From Flavisphingomonas formosensis (GTDB lineage: Bacteria > Pseudomonadota > Alphaproteobacteria > Sphingomonadales > Sphingomonadaceae), in the NCBI RefSeq assembly GCF_009755815.1, contig NZ_WRPK01000015.1, positions 1 to 64,000 of the forward strand: 64,000 nucleotides of DNA. The letters are read 5' to 3'. Under the pieces are notes generated by a model that was not told where the DNA came from, did no database searches, and was given only the letters and a program-made list of their open reading frames with translations. Both the position numbers and the translations under genes were made by a program. Positions 35,633-44,222 of the stretch are shown one piece after another. Numbering within the stretch: the first letter of the stretch is position 1; every line of letters begins with the position of its first letter.

Positions 35633-36844
35633 ATGGGTACGATCTCCCGGCAAGGCGTGCCGGATCATGTCCGCGACGACCAGATCGTCGATTATGACTA
35701 TTTCGCCGACGATCGCGTCACCAGCGATCCGCAGCTGGAGCTCACGCAACTGCATGGCGAGGCGCCCGATATCTTCTATACTCCCCGTCAAGGCGGCTTC
35801 TGGGTGGTGACGCGCTACGAACTGATGTCCAGCATCCTGCGCGACACCAAACATTTCTCCAACCGCGAACTCGACATTCCGAAATCGGGCAGCACCAACG
35901 TGATGATCCCGCTCAACCTCGATCCGCCGGAGCATCTCGGCTACCGCATGGCGCTGATGCGGCATTTCGACCGCAAGCATGTCGCCGCGCTGGAGCCCAA
36001 GCTGCGCGCCTGGGCGAACCGGCTGATCGATCGCGTTATCGACAGCGGTGGATGCGAGTTCACCGAACAGGTGGGCGCGGCCTTCCCCGTTTCCGTCTTC
36101 ATGGAGCTGATGGGATTGCCGCTCGACCGCTTCGAGCAGTTTCGCGAGATCGTGCACGAATATTTCGGCGGCACCACGGTGGAGCGCCGCATCGAACTCC
36201 AGAACATCATCATCGAGACGATGCGGGACTATTTTACGCGCCGGCGCGCAGAACCGCAGGACGATCTGATGAGCAAGCTCGTCAACGAACAGGTCAAGGG
36301 CCGCCCGTTGACCGATGAGGAACTGGATTCGATCGGCTTCCTGCTGTTCATCGCCGGACTCGACACGGTCGCCAATACTCTCACCTTCACCTGGCGCTAT
36401 CTCGCCGAGCATCCCGAGCTGCAGGACCGGCTCGCCCGCGATCCCGAATCCTATACCGACTTCGTCGAGGAGGCGCTGCGGCGCTTCTCGATCGTCCAGC
36501 AGACGCGGCTGGTGAAGAAGGATTATGAATTCGCCGGCGTCCAGTTCCGCGAGGGCGACATGATCGCCTGTCCGCTCACGCTCGGCGGCATGGACGGCCG
36601 CCGCAACCCCGAACCGCAGAAATTCGACATCGACCGGCAGGATCGTGCCCATGTCGCCTTTTCGACCGGACCGCACACCTGCGTCGGCAATTTCCTGGCC
36701 CGCGCCGAAATGCGGGTGCTGGCCGAGGAGTGGATCCGCCGCATCCCCCGCTTCCGCATCAAGCCGGGCACCGAAGCCAAATGGCGGATGGGCGGCGTGA
36801 TGGCGCTGTCCGACGTGTTCCTGGAGTGGCCGGTGGCGACTTGA
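35633..36844 (+). CDS. Cytochrome P450
   Basis: The 403-residue soluble bacterial P450 starts at the ATG at 35633 (TTGGAGG upstream). The I-helix oxygen-binding segment is FIAGLDTVANTL, the ExxR motif is in EEALRRF, and the haem loop is FSTGPHTCVGNFLARAE with haem-ligand Cys350. It would hydroxylate the imported substrate. No dedicated ferredoxin is adjacent. It follows the TonB receptor gene, so uptake and the first oxidation are probably co-expressed. Confidence 0.94.
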   Translation: MGTISRQGVPDHVRDDQIVDYDYFADDRVTSDPQLELTQLHGEAPDIFYTPRQGGFWVVTRYELMSSILRDTKHFSNRELDIPKSGSTNVMIPLNLDPPEHLGYRMALMRHFDRKHVAALEPKLRAWANRLIDRVIDSGGCEFTEQVGAAFPVSVFMELMGLPLDRFEQFREIVHEYFGGTTVERRIELQNIIIETMRDYFTRRRAEPQDDLMSKLVNEQVKGRPLTDEELDSIGFLLFIAGLDTVANTLTFTWRYLAEHPELQDRLARDPESYTDFVEEALRRFSIVQQTRLVKKDYEFAGVQFREGDMIACPLTLGGMDGRRNPEPQKFDIDRQDRAHVAFSTGPHTCVGNFLARAEMRVLAEEWIRRIPRFRIKPGTEAKWRMGGVMALSDVFLEWPVAT

Positions 36845-36892
36845 TCGCCATCCCGACACAAGTCGGGACGATGTCGATTCCCAATCCGTTCC

Positions 36893-36915
36893 AGGAGGAG
36901 CCTGGCGCTCCTCCT
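36893..36915. terminator. Terminator hairpin between convergent P450 and SDR genes
   Basis: AGGAGGAGC (36893-36901) pairs perfectly with GCTCCTCCT (36907-36915) around a 5-nt loop. It lies between two convergent genes and could serve both. A second small hairpin, TCCCGAC-ACAA-GTCGGGA, lies at 36851-36868 just after the P450 stop. Confidence 0.6.
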
Positions 36916-36922
36916 CCGTCCT

Positions 36923-37693
36923 TCACATCCGGATCGCGCCGTCCAGGCGCACATGCTCTCCGTTGAAATAGCTGTTGGCGCACATTTCGACGACGAGGCT
37001 GGCGAATTCCTCCGCCTTACCGAGCCGGCGCGGGAAAGGAACGCTGTCGCCGAGCTGCTTGCGCAGCTCGGGCCGCGCGGTGGCGAACAGGGGCGTGTCG
37101 AAAATGCCGGGCAGGATCGCGTTGACGCGGATGCCGTCCTTGCGCAGATCGCGCGCCACCGGCAGGGTGAGCCCGACGATGCCGTTCTTGGACGAGGCAT
37201 AGGCCGCCTGCCCCGCCTGCCCGTCCTGCGCCGCAACCGAAGCGGTATTGACGATCGCGCCGCGCTCGCCATCCTCCATGGGATCGAGGCTCAGCATCCC
37301 GGCCGCCGACTTGGCGATGCAGCGGAAAGTGCCGATCAGGTTGATCTGCACGATGCGCTCGAACTGGTCGATCGGGAAATGGCTGATCTCGCCGGTCTCG
37401 CGCGAACGCTGCGCGGTCTTGAAGGTGTTGCCGCGCCCGGCGCAGTTGACCAGGATCCTTTCCTGTCCATGCGCCGCGCGGGCGGCCGCGAAGCCGGCAT
37501 CGACCGAGTCATCGCTGGTCACGTCCACCTCGCAGAAGGTGCCGCCCAGCTCCGCGGCGACGGTTTCGCCCCGTTCGCGGTTCAGATCGAAGATCGCCAC
37601 CTTCACCCCCCGCGCAGCCAGCGCCCGCGCCGTCGCCTCGCCCAGCCCGCTGGCGCCGCCCGTCACCACCGCGGCTGCTCCGTCCAACTTCAT
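36923..37693 (-). CDS. Short-chain dehydrogenase, 3-hydroxyacyl-CoA dehydrogenase type II-like
   Basis: The 256-residue SDR has TGGASGLGEATARALAARG, a Ser in NTASVAAQDGQ, the Tyr-Lys of AAYASSKNGIVGLTLPVARD and a hydrophobic-substrate C-terminus (ILPGIFDTPLFATARPELRK). The pattern, including the LDPMEDGERGAIVNTASVAA segment, matches HSD10-like 3-hydroxyacyl-CoA dehydrogenases. These oxidise hydroxyacyl-CoA and sometimes hydroxysteroids. A role in beta-oxidation-like steps fits the context. Confidence 0.92.
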   Translation of the reverse strand: MKLDGAAAVVTGGASGLGEATARALAARGVKVAIFDLNRERGETVAAELGGTFCEVDVTSDDSVDAGFAAARAAHGQERILVNCAGRGNTFKTAQRSRETGEISHFPIDQFERIVQINLIGTFRCIAKSAAGMLSLDPMEDGERGAIVNTASVAAQDGQAGQAAYASSKNGIVGLTLPVARDLRKDGIRVNAILPGIFDTPLFATARPELRKQLGDSVPFPRRLGKAEEFASLVVEMCANSYFNGEHVRLDGAIRM

Positions 37694-37748
37694 GCAAATC
37701 TCCGTCGCTACATTATCAGATAAAGAAGTGGCTTAGGCGCTTCCGCCG

Positions 37749-38419
37749 TCAGGCAGGCCGTTGCCGGCTCGGCCGCGCCGCGCGGATCGCCTCGACATCG
37801 GGCGGCCGACGCAGATGAAGGCCACCGTCGACATGGATGGTCTCCCCGGTGATCCAGGATGGCGTCGTCGCCAGCCAGGCGACCGCCTCGGCCACCTCGG
37901 CCGGCGTCGACGGCCGACCGAGCGGCATCTCGGCCGCGAATACCGCGCCTGCCGGCGAATCGAACAAGGCGTCGGCCGAAGGCGTGCGGATGGGGCCGGG
38001 GCATACCGCGTTCACCCGGATGCCGCGCGGCGCATATTCCAGCGCGGCATAGCGCACCAGCGTCTGCACCGCCGCCTTGGCGCCACCATAGGCGAAATAT
38101 CCGGGCCAGGGATTGGTCGCCGCGATCGAGCTCATCAGCAGATGCTGCCCCCTTCGGACAGGCTGCGCGCGGCATGCTCGATCACGCCGCCGCCCAGATC
38201 GCGCGCCGCGGCGATGAAGGCGGTGACCTGCGCCTCGTCGGTGGCGTCGCAGGCGACCGGAGTACCGCCGATCTTCGCCGCCAGCCGTTCCAGGCTAGCA
38301 AGGCGCCGGGCACCGGCCACGACATGAAGGCCTTGCGCCGCCAGCGCCTCGGCGATCGTCCAGCCGGTGCCGCCTTCTTCGGACGCACCCAGCACCACCG
38401 CCGTTCCGCGACCGTCCAT
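37749..38419 (-). pseudogene. SDR gene with internal deletion and frameshift
   Basis: The N-terminal part MDGRGTAVVLGASEEGGTGW continues to TAFIAAARDLGGG. It then jumps to ARSLSEGGSIC and a stop, missing roughly 45 residues that should contain NNAG and the central strands. One base after that point the other frame resumes with MSSIAATNPWPGYFAYGGAK and ends with a normal SDR tail (GETIHVDGGLHL). A one-base deletion at about 38136 separates the frames. The gene cannot make a working enzyme. Confidence 0.8.
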
Positions 38420-38436
38420 CCTCTTTCTCCCTCTCG

Positions 38437-38979
38437 CTATGCGCGCTCGACGCGCTTCGGCTGCAGCTTGAACACGCCGCTGCCACGCAGCACCGGCCCC
38501 TGCGGGCCGACCAGCATCGCCTGCGGAAAGCCGATCCGATGGGTCAGCCGCGGCACCTCCACCCGGCTTTCTATCCATTCGCCGAAATAGGCCGGGGCGA
38601 GATAATCGAGCGTCATGCTGATCGTGATCACCGGACTCGGCGCGCCCTCGGCGATGAGCCCACCAGCCAGGACGATATCGAAGAACGTGGCCAGCATGCC
38701 GCCATGGCAGACCATCCGCGGGTTGCAATGCTCCCGCCCAACGCGAAAGCCGAGTCGCACCCGCTCGCCGGGAAGCAGCGCTTCGCGCGTGGTGTAGAAT
38801 GGGCCCGTGAAGTCGGTGAACGGGCCGCCACGCTCATAATCGCGCCAGATACGATCGGCAGGCGGGCCGGGCTCCTCCCCGATGTCCCGCCGCCACTCCA
38901 CGCCGACACCCGCCAACCTGTTTCTCCCTTGGGCAGCATTGCGCGAACCGTTGTCAAAACGCTCCGGCTCGCCTAACAT
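38437..38979 (-). CDS. PaaI-type hotdog thioesterase
   Basis: About 180 residues show the hotdog fold motif NPRMVCHGGMLATFFDIVLA and ISMTLDYLAPAYFGEWIESR, typical of PaaI/YbgC-like acyl-CoA thioesterases. It would release CoA from catabolic intermediates. The start is uncertain. The ATG at 38979 overlaps a copy of the shared motif, and a TTG near 38921 with GGGAGA upstream would give a shorter protein without the N-terminal 20 residues. Confidence 0.8.
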   Translation of the reverse strand: MLGEPERFDNGSRNAAQGRNRLAGVGVEWRRDIGEEPGPPADRIWRDYERGGPFTDFTGPFYTTREALLPGERVRLGFRVGREHCNPRMVCHGGMLATFFDIVLAGGLIAEGAPSPVITISMTLDYLAPAYFGEWIESRVEVPRLTHRIGFPQAMLVGPQGPVLRGSGVFKLQPKRVERA

Positions 38980-39009
38980 CGTACGTATGTAACATATTCG
39001 CACACATTG
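38979..39009 (+). promoter_or_regulatory. Two copies of the WTCGYACR motif, 19 nt apart
   Basis: ATCGTACGTATG starts at 38978 and TTCGCACACATTG at 38997, with the same 19-nt spacing as at 17.3 kb. They lie between the divergent thioesterase and DUF35 genes. Two turns of DNA between the copies would suit a dimeric or tetrameric regulator binding one face. Confidence 0.48.
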
Positions 39010-39066
39010 AATAGCTGATTCTGCGCCACAGTGCGGATATCGGCGGATTCAGCCGGGAGGGGCAGA

Positions 39067-39504
39067 ATGATGGCCTATAGTTTCCTGCAGCATAAGATTA
39101 TGGGCGCGATTGAAGCGGACGACGAATATTGGCGCTGGCTAGAGGAAGGCGAATTTCGCCTGCCGCGCTGCGCCTCGTGTCAGCATTGGACCTGGCCGGC
39201 GCATTTCCGGTGCGGCCGGTGCGGATCCTGGGAGTTCGAGTGGACCGCGATCGCGCCCGAGGGCCGCATCTTCTCGTGGACGCGCAGCTGGTACGCCTTC
39301 GATCGCGTGATGGAGCGCAAGAAGGACGTGCCCTATATCACGATCGTCACGGAGCTGCCGGCTGCGGGCGGGGCGCGCGTGATGGGCGTGCTGACCGGCG
39401 ATACGAGCAACGTCCGGATCGGCATGGCGGTGCGCGGCACCATCCAACCGCCCTCGGCGAAGACCAAATTTTATCCGTCCGTCACCTGGGAGATCGTCCG
39501 CTGA
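39067..39504 (+). CDS. DUF35 OB-fold zinc-ribbon protein
   Basis: The 145-residue protein has a rubredoxin-like zinc ribbon (CASCQHW and CGRCG, about residues 35-58) followed by an OB-fold (APEGRIFSWTRSW, GVLTGDTSNVRIGMAVRGTI). DUF35 proteins partner with thiolase-like enzymes, and the next gene encodes one. In actinobacterial steroid side-chain degradation a DUF35 partner is needed by the aldolase Ltp2, and the same pairing is plausible here. GGGAGGGG precedes the ATG. Confidence 0.9.
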   Translation: MMAYSFLQHKIMGAIEADDEYWRWLEEGEFRLPRCASCQHWTWPAHFRCGRCGSWEFEWTAIAPEGRIFSWTRSWYAFDRVMERKKDVPYITIVTELPAAGGARVMGVLTGDTSNVRIGMAVRGTIQPPSAKTKFYPSVTWEIVR

Positions 39505-39550
39505 TCCTCGCGGGCCCGATCCACGACGTGATGATCCTGGGAGAGAGAAA

Positions 39551-40717
39551 GTGAGCAAGTTTCGCGGCGCCGCGGCTGTCGTCGGCATCGGCCAGACCCC
39601 TTATTACAAGCGTGGCACCTCGCCCGATCCGGAGCTGAAGCTCGCGCTGCGCGCGATCACCGCCGCGGCCGAGGATGCCGGCATCGACGTGCGCGACATC
39701 GACGGCTTCGTCTCCTACGCGTCCGAGCGCAGCGATCCGGCCAAGCTGATGCCAGCGCTCGGCACGCGCAACCTGCGCTTCGCCTCGCTCGCCTGGTTCC
39801 ACGGCGGCGCGCTCCCCGCGACGCTGAACCTCGCGACCGGCGCGATCCTGTCGGGCCAGGCGGAGATCGTCGCCGTCTATCGCTCGATGGCGGAGAGCAG
39901 CAGCCAGCGCCTGCGGGTCGTCGTCGCGCAGAACGACACCTCGTCGCAATATCTGGTCAACGGTCTCGAATCCCCCGCGCAGATCCTCGCGCTGCGCGCG
40001 CAGCGCCTGATGGAGCATGACGGCGTGCCCCGCTCGGCGCTGTGGGCGACGGTGCAGGCCTCCTACCATCATGCGCGCAACAATCCGCATGCCTATGGCC
40101 GCAACACCGAGATGACCGAGGAGATCTACGAGAATGCCCGCCTGATATCCGAGCCCTATCGGCTGTTCGATTGCTCGCGCGAGAATGACGGCGCGGCCTG
40201 CGTGCTGGTCGTCTCGGCGGAACGGGCCAGGGACTTGAGGCAGAAACCCGCCTATATCCTCTCCGCGCCGATGGGCACGATGGAAGGCGGCGGCGCGCTG
40301 GAGGAGAATTGGCGGCCCTATTATGGCACGGCCGGCCATAAGGAGCTGGCGGCGCGGATGTGGGCGGAGGCCGGCTATGGGCCCCAGGATGTCGACGTGG
40401 CGCAAGTCTATATGAACATGACCTCGATGGGCATCGGATCGATGATCGACCATGGCTTCTTCACCACCGAGGAAGCCGGCGACTTCTGCCGGTTCGAGAA
40501 TTTGATCGCCCCCTCCGGCAAACTGCCGATCAACACGTCGGGCGGCGATCTCGGCGAGGGCTTCATCCATGGCATGGGCCTGATCCCCGAGGCGGTGCGT
40601 CAGATCCGCGGCACCTCGGTCAACCAGGTGCCGGGCGCGAAACTCTCGCTCGTCACCGGCGGCCCCGGCGATATCGTCAGCAGCACGGGCCTGCTGGGCA
40701 GCGAGGAGACGCTCTGA
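39551..40717 (+). CDS. Thiolase-like (lipid-transfer/aldolase type) protein
   Basis: The 388-residue protein (GTG start at 39551, GGGAGAGAG upstream) has the thiolase superfamily fold without the classical reactive Cys signature. It keeps the C-terminal GGDLGEGFIHGMGLIPEAVR. This is the SCP-x/Ltp2-like group, in which members act as side-chain aldolases with a DUF35 partner, as encoded immediately upstream. It likely cleaves a branched CoA intermediate. The conserved Tyr of Ltp2 cannot be assigned confidently without an alignment. Confidence 0.85.
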   Translation: MSKFRGAAAVVGIGQTPYYKRGTSPDPELKLALRAITAAAEDAGIDVRDIDGFVSYASERSDPAKLMPALGTRNLRFASLAWFHGGALPATLNLATGAILSGQAEIVAVYRSMAESSSQRLRVVVAQNDTSSQYLVNGLESPAQILALRAQRLMEHDGVPRSALWATVQASYHHARNNPHAYGRNTEMTEEIYENARLISEPYRLFDCSRENDGAACVLVVSAERARDLRQKPAYILSAPMGTMEGGGALEENWRPYYGTAGHKELAARMWAEAGYGPQDVDVAQVYMNMTSMGIGSMIDHGFFTTEEAGDFCRFENLIAPSGKLPINTSGGDLGEGFIHGMGLIPEAVRQIRGTSVNQVPGAKLSLVTGGPGDIVSSTGLLGSEETL

Positions 40718-40718
40718 G

Positions 40719-42236
40719 ATGAGCTTCACGCTCACCAACGCCATCCGCTGGTGGGTCCGCGAGCATCCCACCCGCGTCGCGCTGGATTTCGATGGCGAAG
40801 AACTCAGCTATGCCGGGCTCTACGAATGGGCCGCGCGCGTCGCGGCGGCGTTGATCGCCGACGGGGTGAAGCCGGGCGACCGCGTATCGATCGTCGCGGC
40901 CAATACGTTGGACTATGCCGTGCTGATCGTCGCGATCATGCTGGCCGGCGGTATCCATGCGCCGCTCAGCTTCCGCTCGAGCGCACGCGAGCTGCGCCAG
41001 TCGCTCGACACGGTGACACCGACGCTGCTCTTCACCGACGCGGACCGCGAGGCGACGGCCCGCGAGGCGCTGGGCGAAACACCGGCCACGGCGCTACGCT
41101 CTCTCGCCGCGATCCGGCCGCTGCGCCAGGCAGCCGCCCCGCTGCCGGGCCTGCTGCACCACCCGCAACCGGACGAACCGCTGTTCATCATCGGAACCAG
41201 CGGATCGACCGGCACGCCCAAGGGCGTCGTCTACACGCACCGCTCGGTGATGACCTATGCCGCCGAGTTCGCGATCATGGAGCCACGCACCGGCAATGGC
41301 GGCAGCATCCTCGCCGCCGGTCCCTATAGCTCTACCTCGGGCACGCTGCTGCTGATGCAGTTCCTTTCGGTGGGGAACACCATCTACACGCAGAGCCGCT
41401 TCACGCCCGACATTGCGCTCGGCCTGCTGCAGGAAAAGAAGATCACCACCTTCCTCGCCTCGACCATCTTCTTCGAGCGGATCGCGGCACTGCCGGAATT
41501 TGCCAGGGCCGATCTTTCGACCATCGCCTTTGCCCAGATCAGCGGCGCACGGGTGAACCCGGCGATCTTGCAGGCCTATCGCGAGAAGGGCGTCGTGCTG
41601 CGCCCGGCCTATGGCTGCACCGAGGCCGGCGGCGCCTGGGCGGCGCGCGACGAGACCGCCTTTACCGAGCCGGAGAAATGCGGTCCCGGCGCGATGTTCA
41701 GCGAATTCGCGATATTGGGCGAGGATGGCGGCTTGGCGCCGGCCGGCACGCCAGGCGAGATACTGATCCGCAGCGCCAGCCTGTCGCAGGGCTATTGGAA
41801 CAATCCGCAGGCCACCGCGGAAACGTTCCGCGACGGCTGGCTGCACACCGGCGACAAGGGCCTGCTGGACGAGCGTGGCAACCTGACCTTCATCGATCGC
41901 ATCAAGGACATCATCATCTCGGGCGGGCTCAACATCTCAGCGATGGAGGTGGAAAGCGTGATCGCCGAGGTGCCGGGCGTCGCGGAGGTGGTGGTGCTCT
42001 CCGCTCGCGACGACCAGTTCGGCGAGACGCCGCTGGCGGTGGTGCATGGCGACGCGGGGGTGACGGTGGAGGCGATCATCGCCCACTGCAACGCGCATCT
42101 CGCCAATTACAAGGTACCCCGCTACGTCGCGATCGAAGACGAGCCGCTGCCGCGCATGGCCTCGGGCAAGATCTCGAAGATCCTGTTGCGGGAGAAATAT
42201 CGGGATGCGCCGGACTTTCTGGCGAAGGTGCGGTAG
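40719..42236 (+). CDS. AMP-forming acyl-CoA synthetase
   Basis: The 505-residue ANL-family ligase has the P-loop FIIGTSGSTGTPKGVVYTHR (about residues 157-176), RPAYGCTEAGGAW, the hinge region HTGDKGLLDERGNLTFIDRI and the C-terminal catalytic Lys in LPRMASGKISKILL. It activates a carboxylic acid to the CoA thioester, the entry to the CoA steps in this cluster. It starts one base after the thiolase-like gene. Confidence 0.93.
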   Translation: MSFTLTNAIRWWVREHPTRVALDFDGEELSYAGLYEWAARVAAALIADGVKPGDRVSIVAANTLDYAVLIVAIMLAGGIHAPLSFRSSARELRQSLDTVTPTLLFTDADREATAREALGETPATALRSLAAIRPLRQAAAPLPGLLHHPQPDEPLFIIGTSGSTGTPKGVVYTHRSVMTYAAEFAIMEPRTGNGGSILAAGPYSSTSGTLLLMQFLSVGNTIYTQSRFTPDIALGLLQEKKITTFLASTIFFERIAALPEFARADLSTIAFAQISGARVNPAILQAYREKGVVLRPAYGCTEAGGAWAARDETAFTEPEKCGPGAMFSEFAILGEDGGLAPAGTPGEILIRSASLSQGYWNNPQATAETFRDGWLHTGDKGLLDERGNLTFIDRIKDIIISGGLNISAMEVESVIAEVPGVAEVVVLSARDDQFGETPLAVVHGDAGVTVEAIIAHCNAHLANYKVPRYVAIEDEPLPRMASGKISKILLREKYRDAPDFLAKVR

Positions 42237-42272
42237 AGGCGTCTTGGTTCGAACGGGTTTGGTGCGGTGAAT

Positions 42273-42854
42273 TCAGTTCACCGGGGGAAGATCCTCGATC
42301 CGCGCCGCGCCCTCGGGCAGATCGAGCAGCGCGAAGCTGCGGATGAAGCCGGTTGCGGTCGGCCGGCCATGACCGATCGAGCCGGGGTTGACGATCAATT
42401 TGCCGTCGAGTTCCCCCACCACCGGCTCGTGCGTATGACCATAGAGGATGATGTCCGCCTCGCTCTCGGCAAAGCGCGGGAAGAGCCGGTGATTGGGCGT
42501 GACATAGGCATAGTCCGACGGCCACGACGTTGCGTGGACCATCTGGAGCCGGCGTCCTTCGACCGTGAGCATGTGCCGCTCGGGCAAGCCCGCAAGCCAT
42601 GCCAGATCGTCCTGCTCGGCGACCCTGCCGCGCCGCGCCGCCGCGCCCGGCCCTTCCAGGAACATCGCGTCGTGATTGCCGCGGATCGCGATCGCATCGC
42701 GCTGGCGCAACATGCGCACTGTCTCGGCCGAGAAACGCGCCTCGTCGATGACGTCGCCGAGCACGAGCAGCCGGTCGATCGGCCCCATCCGCTCGAGCGC
42801 AAGGGCAAGGGCGTCGATCTGGCAATGAATGTCCGAGACGATGCCGATGCGCAT
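42273..42854 (-). CDS. YfcE/MJ0936-type metallophosphoesterase
   Basis: The 193-residue protein has the calcineurin-like metal site: SDIHCQ at the N-terminus, LGDVIDEA, RGNHDAM and YGHTHEP. It hydrolyses phosphodiesters in vitro in characterised homologues. It follows the crotonase gene by 6 nt, but no link to the catabolic pathway is obvious. Confidence 0.9.
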   Translation of the reverse strand: MRIGIVSDIHCQIDALALALERMGPIDRLLVLGDVIDEARFSAETVRMLRQRDAIAIRGNHDAMFLEGPGAAARRGRVAEQDDLAWLAGLPERHMLTVEGRRLQMVHATSWPSDYAYVTPNHRLFPRFAESEADIILYGHTHEPVVGELDGKLIVNPGSIGHGRPTATGFIRSFALLDLPEGAARIEDLPPVN

Positions 42855-42860
42855 CGGCCT

Positions 42861-44054
42861 TCAGCCGGCAGCCTTCTGCCGCTCCGCCCAGAAAGCGGGG
42901 CCGCCGCGCCAGGCCGGCCAGCGCGCGGCGCGAACCATCGCCACGTCGATATCGGAGGCGCGCGCCGCCACGCCTTCGGCCAGCAGCGCCTCGATCTCGG
43001 CCGCGAGCGGCGCGAACAGGCGGGCTTCGAGGGCTGCATCGGGCGTTCCGGCACCGTCGGACGGGGCAAGGAGGCCAGGCACCAGCGCGACGACAGCCTC
43101 CCGCGGCACGCCGGCCTCGACCAGCGTCTCGGCCGAGCGGCTGGCGACGCGCACCAGCCGTTCCACGATCAGCACCTCGGCCGCCTCCCGCCCTTCGCGA
43201 CGCGCGGCGCGCTCCGCGAAAAAGAGGTGGCGCTGCGCGGCGGATTCCGGACTTGCGATCAGTTCGCGCGAGATGCTGCGTTCGCGGTCGAGCCCTTCGT
43301 CGAACGGCAGCGCGACCGCCGCCTCGATCGCGCGCAGCACGCCGTCGGCCGCCTTGAAGCCGATGAACAGCGCCGGATGAGCCGCGCGGAAATCGGCGAA
43401 CACCGCCTGCGCACCCGCCCGATCGAGATCGGTCGCAAGATCGCGCACCCGGCGCAGCGGCGCGCCGATCCTGCTGCGGGCGAAGGCAATGGCTTCGGCC
43501 ACCATTGCGGTCTCGCCGACCACCGCGTCGATCAGGCCGATGCGCAGCGCATCCGCCGCCCCGACAGGCTTGCCGAGCCCGATCATCTCCACCGCCGCCG
43601 CCACGCCGACGAGGCGCGGCACGCGCTGCGTACCCCCTGCCCCCGGCAGCAACCCCAACGCCACCTCCGGCAGGCCGACCTTCGCTGTGGGCACGGCGAC
43701 GCGATAGTGGCAGGCCAATGCCAGCTCCAGCCCACCGCCGAGCGCAGTGCCGTGGAGCGCGGCGATGACCGGCTTGTCTGCGGCCTCCATCCTGTCCATC
43801 AGATCCCTGAGCAAAGGCGGCTCGATCGGCCGGTTGAGCTCGGTCACGTCCGCGCCGGCGAAGAAGGTGCGGCCAGCGCAGGCCAGCACCACCCCGGCGA
43901 CCCTCGGATCAGCGAGCGCCTGCGAAAGCCCGTCGCGGATCGCGATCCGCACGCGATGGCTGAGTGCATTGACCGGAGGAGAATCGATCATGAGGAGCGC
44001 GACATCCTCTTCGACCTGCAGGTCGAGCACCGGCCTGCCCTCCATGGGATTCAT
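42861..44054 (-). CDS. Crotonase fused to 3HCDH C-domain, Rossmann domain absent
   Basis: In this 397-residue protein, residues 1-190 are an enoyl-CoA hydratase domain ([68 protein letters not shown]). After the linker [16 protein letters not shown], FadB/FadJ-type proteins normally continue with the NAD-binding domain. Here it jumps straight to the final helical part ([20 protein letters not shown], then [20 protein letters not shown]). About 290 residues are missing cleanly in frame. It can only hydrate or isomerise, not dehydrogenate. It diverges from the nitronate monooxygenase operon. Confidence 0.88.
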   Translation of the reverse strand: MNPMEGRPVLDLQVEEDVALLMIDSPPVNALSHRVRIAIRDGLSQALADPRVAGVVLACAGRTFFAGADVTELNRPIEPPLLRDLMDRMEAADKPVIAALHGTALGGGLELALACHYRVAVPTAKVGLPEVALGLLPGAGGTQRVPRLVGVAAAVEMIGLGKPVGAADALRIGLIDAVVGETAMVAEAIAFARSRIGAPLRRVRDLATDLDRAGAQAVFADFRAAHPALFIGFKAADGVLRAIEAAVALPFDEGLDRERSISRELIASPESAAQRHLFFAERAARREGREAAEVLIVERLVRVASRSAETLVEAGVPREAVVALVPGLLAPSDGAGTPDAALEARLFAPLAAEIEALLAEGVAARASDIDVAMVRAARWPAWRGGPAFWAERQKAAG

Positions 44055-44180
44055 CCTTCCTATGCGATTGGGGGAACGACTTGCTCCAGAGCATGACCCG
44101 AAAGCGCCGTCTTGGAGGAAGACCTACTTGACGACCGGGGGCCTATCAAGCCAAAAGTCCGATATGGCAACATAAGAACG

Positions 44181-44194
44181 ATTATCGCACATCC
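44181..44194 (+). promoter_or_regulatory. WTCGYACR motif before the nitronate monooxygenase operon
   Basis: ATTATCGCACATCC lies 30 nt before the ATG at 44223, between divergent operons. It matches the core seen in the other intergenic regions. Confidence 0.45.
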
Positions 44195-44222
44195 TGATGT
44201 GATAGAGAGTTGAGGAAACGAC

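Noticed and set aside
34073-36859. A 928-codon minus-strand frame opposite the TonB receptor and P450.
   Set aside because: It spans two unrelated, motif-bearing plus-strand genes and their intergenic hairpin; no start signal or domain is seen.
42266-42282. Small hairpin GGTGAA-TTCAG-TTCACC between the CoA ligase and phosphoesterase as a terminator.
   Set aside because: The stem is only 6 bp, overlaps the phosphoesterase stop codon and lacks a T-run; too weak to list.
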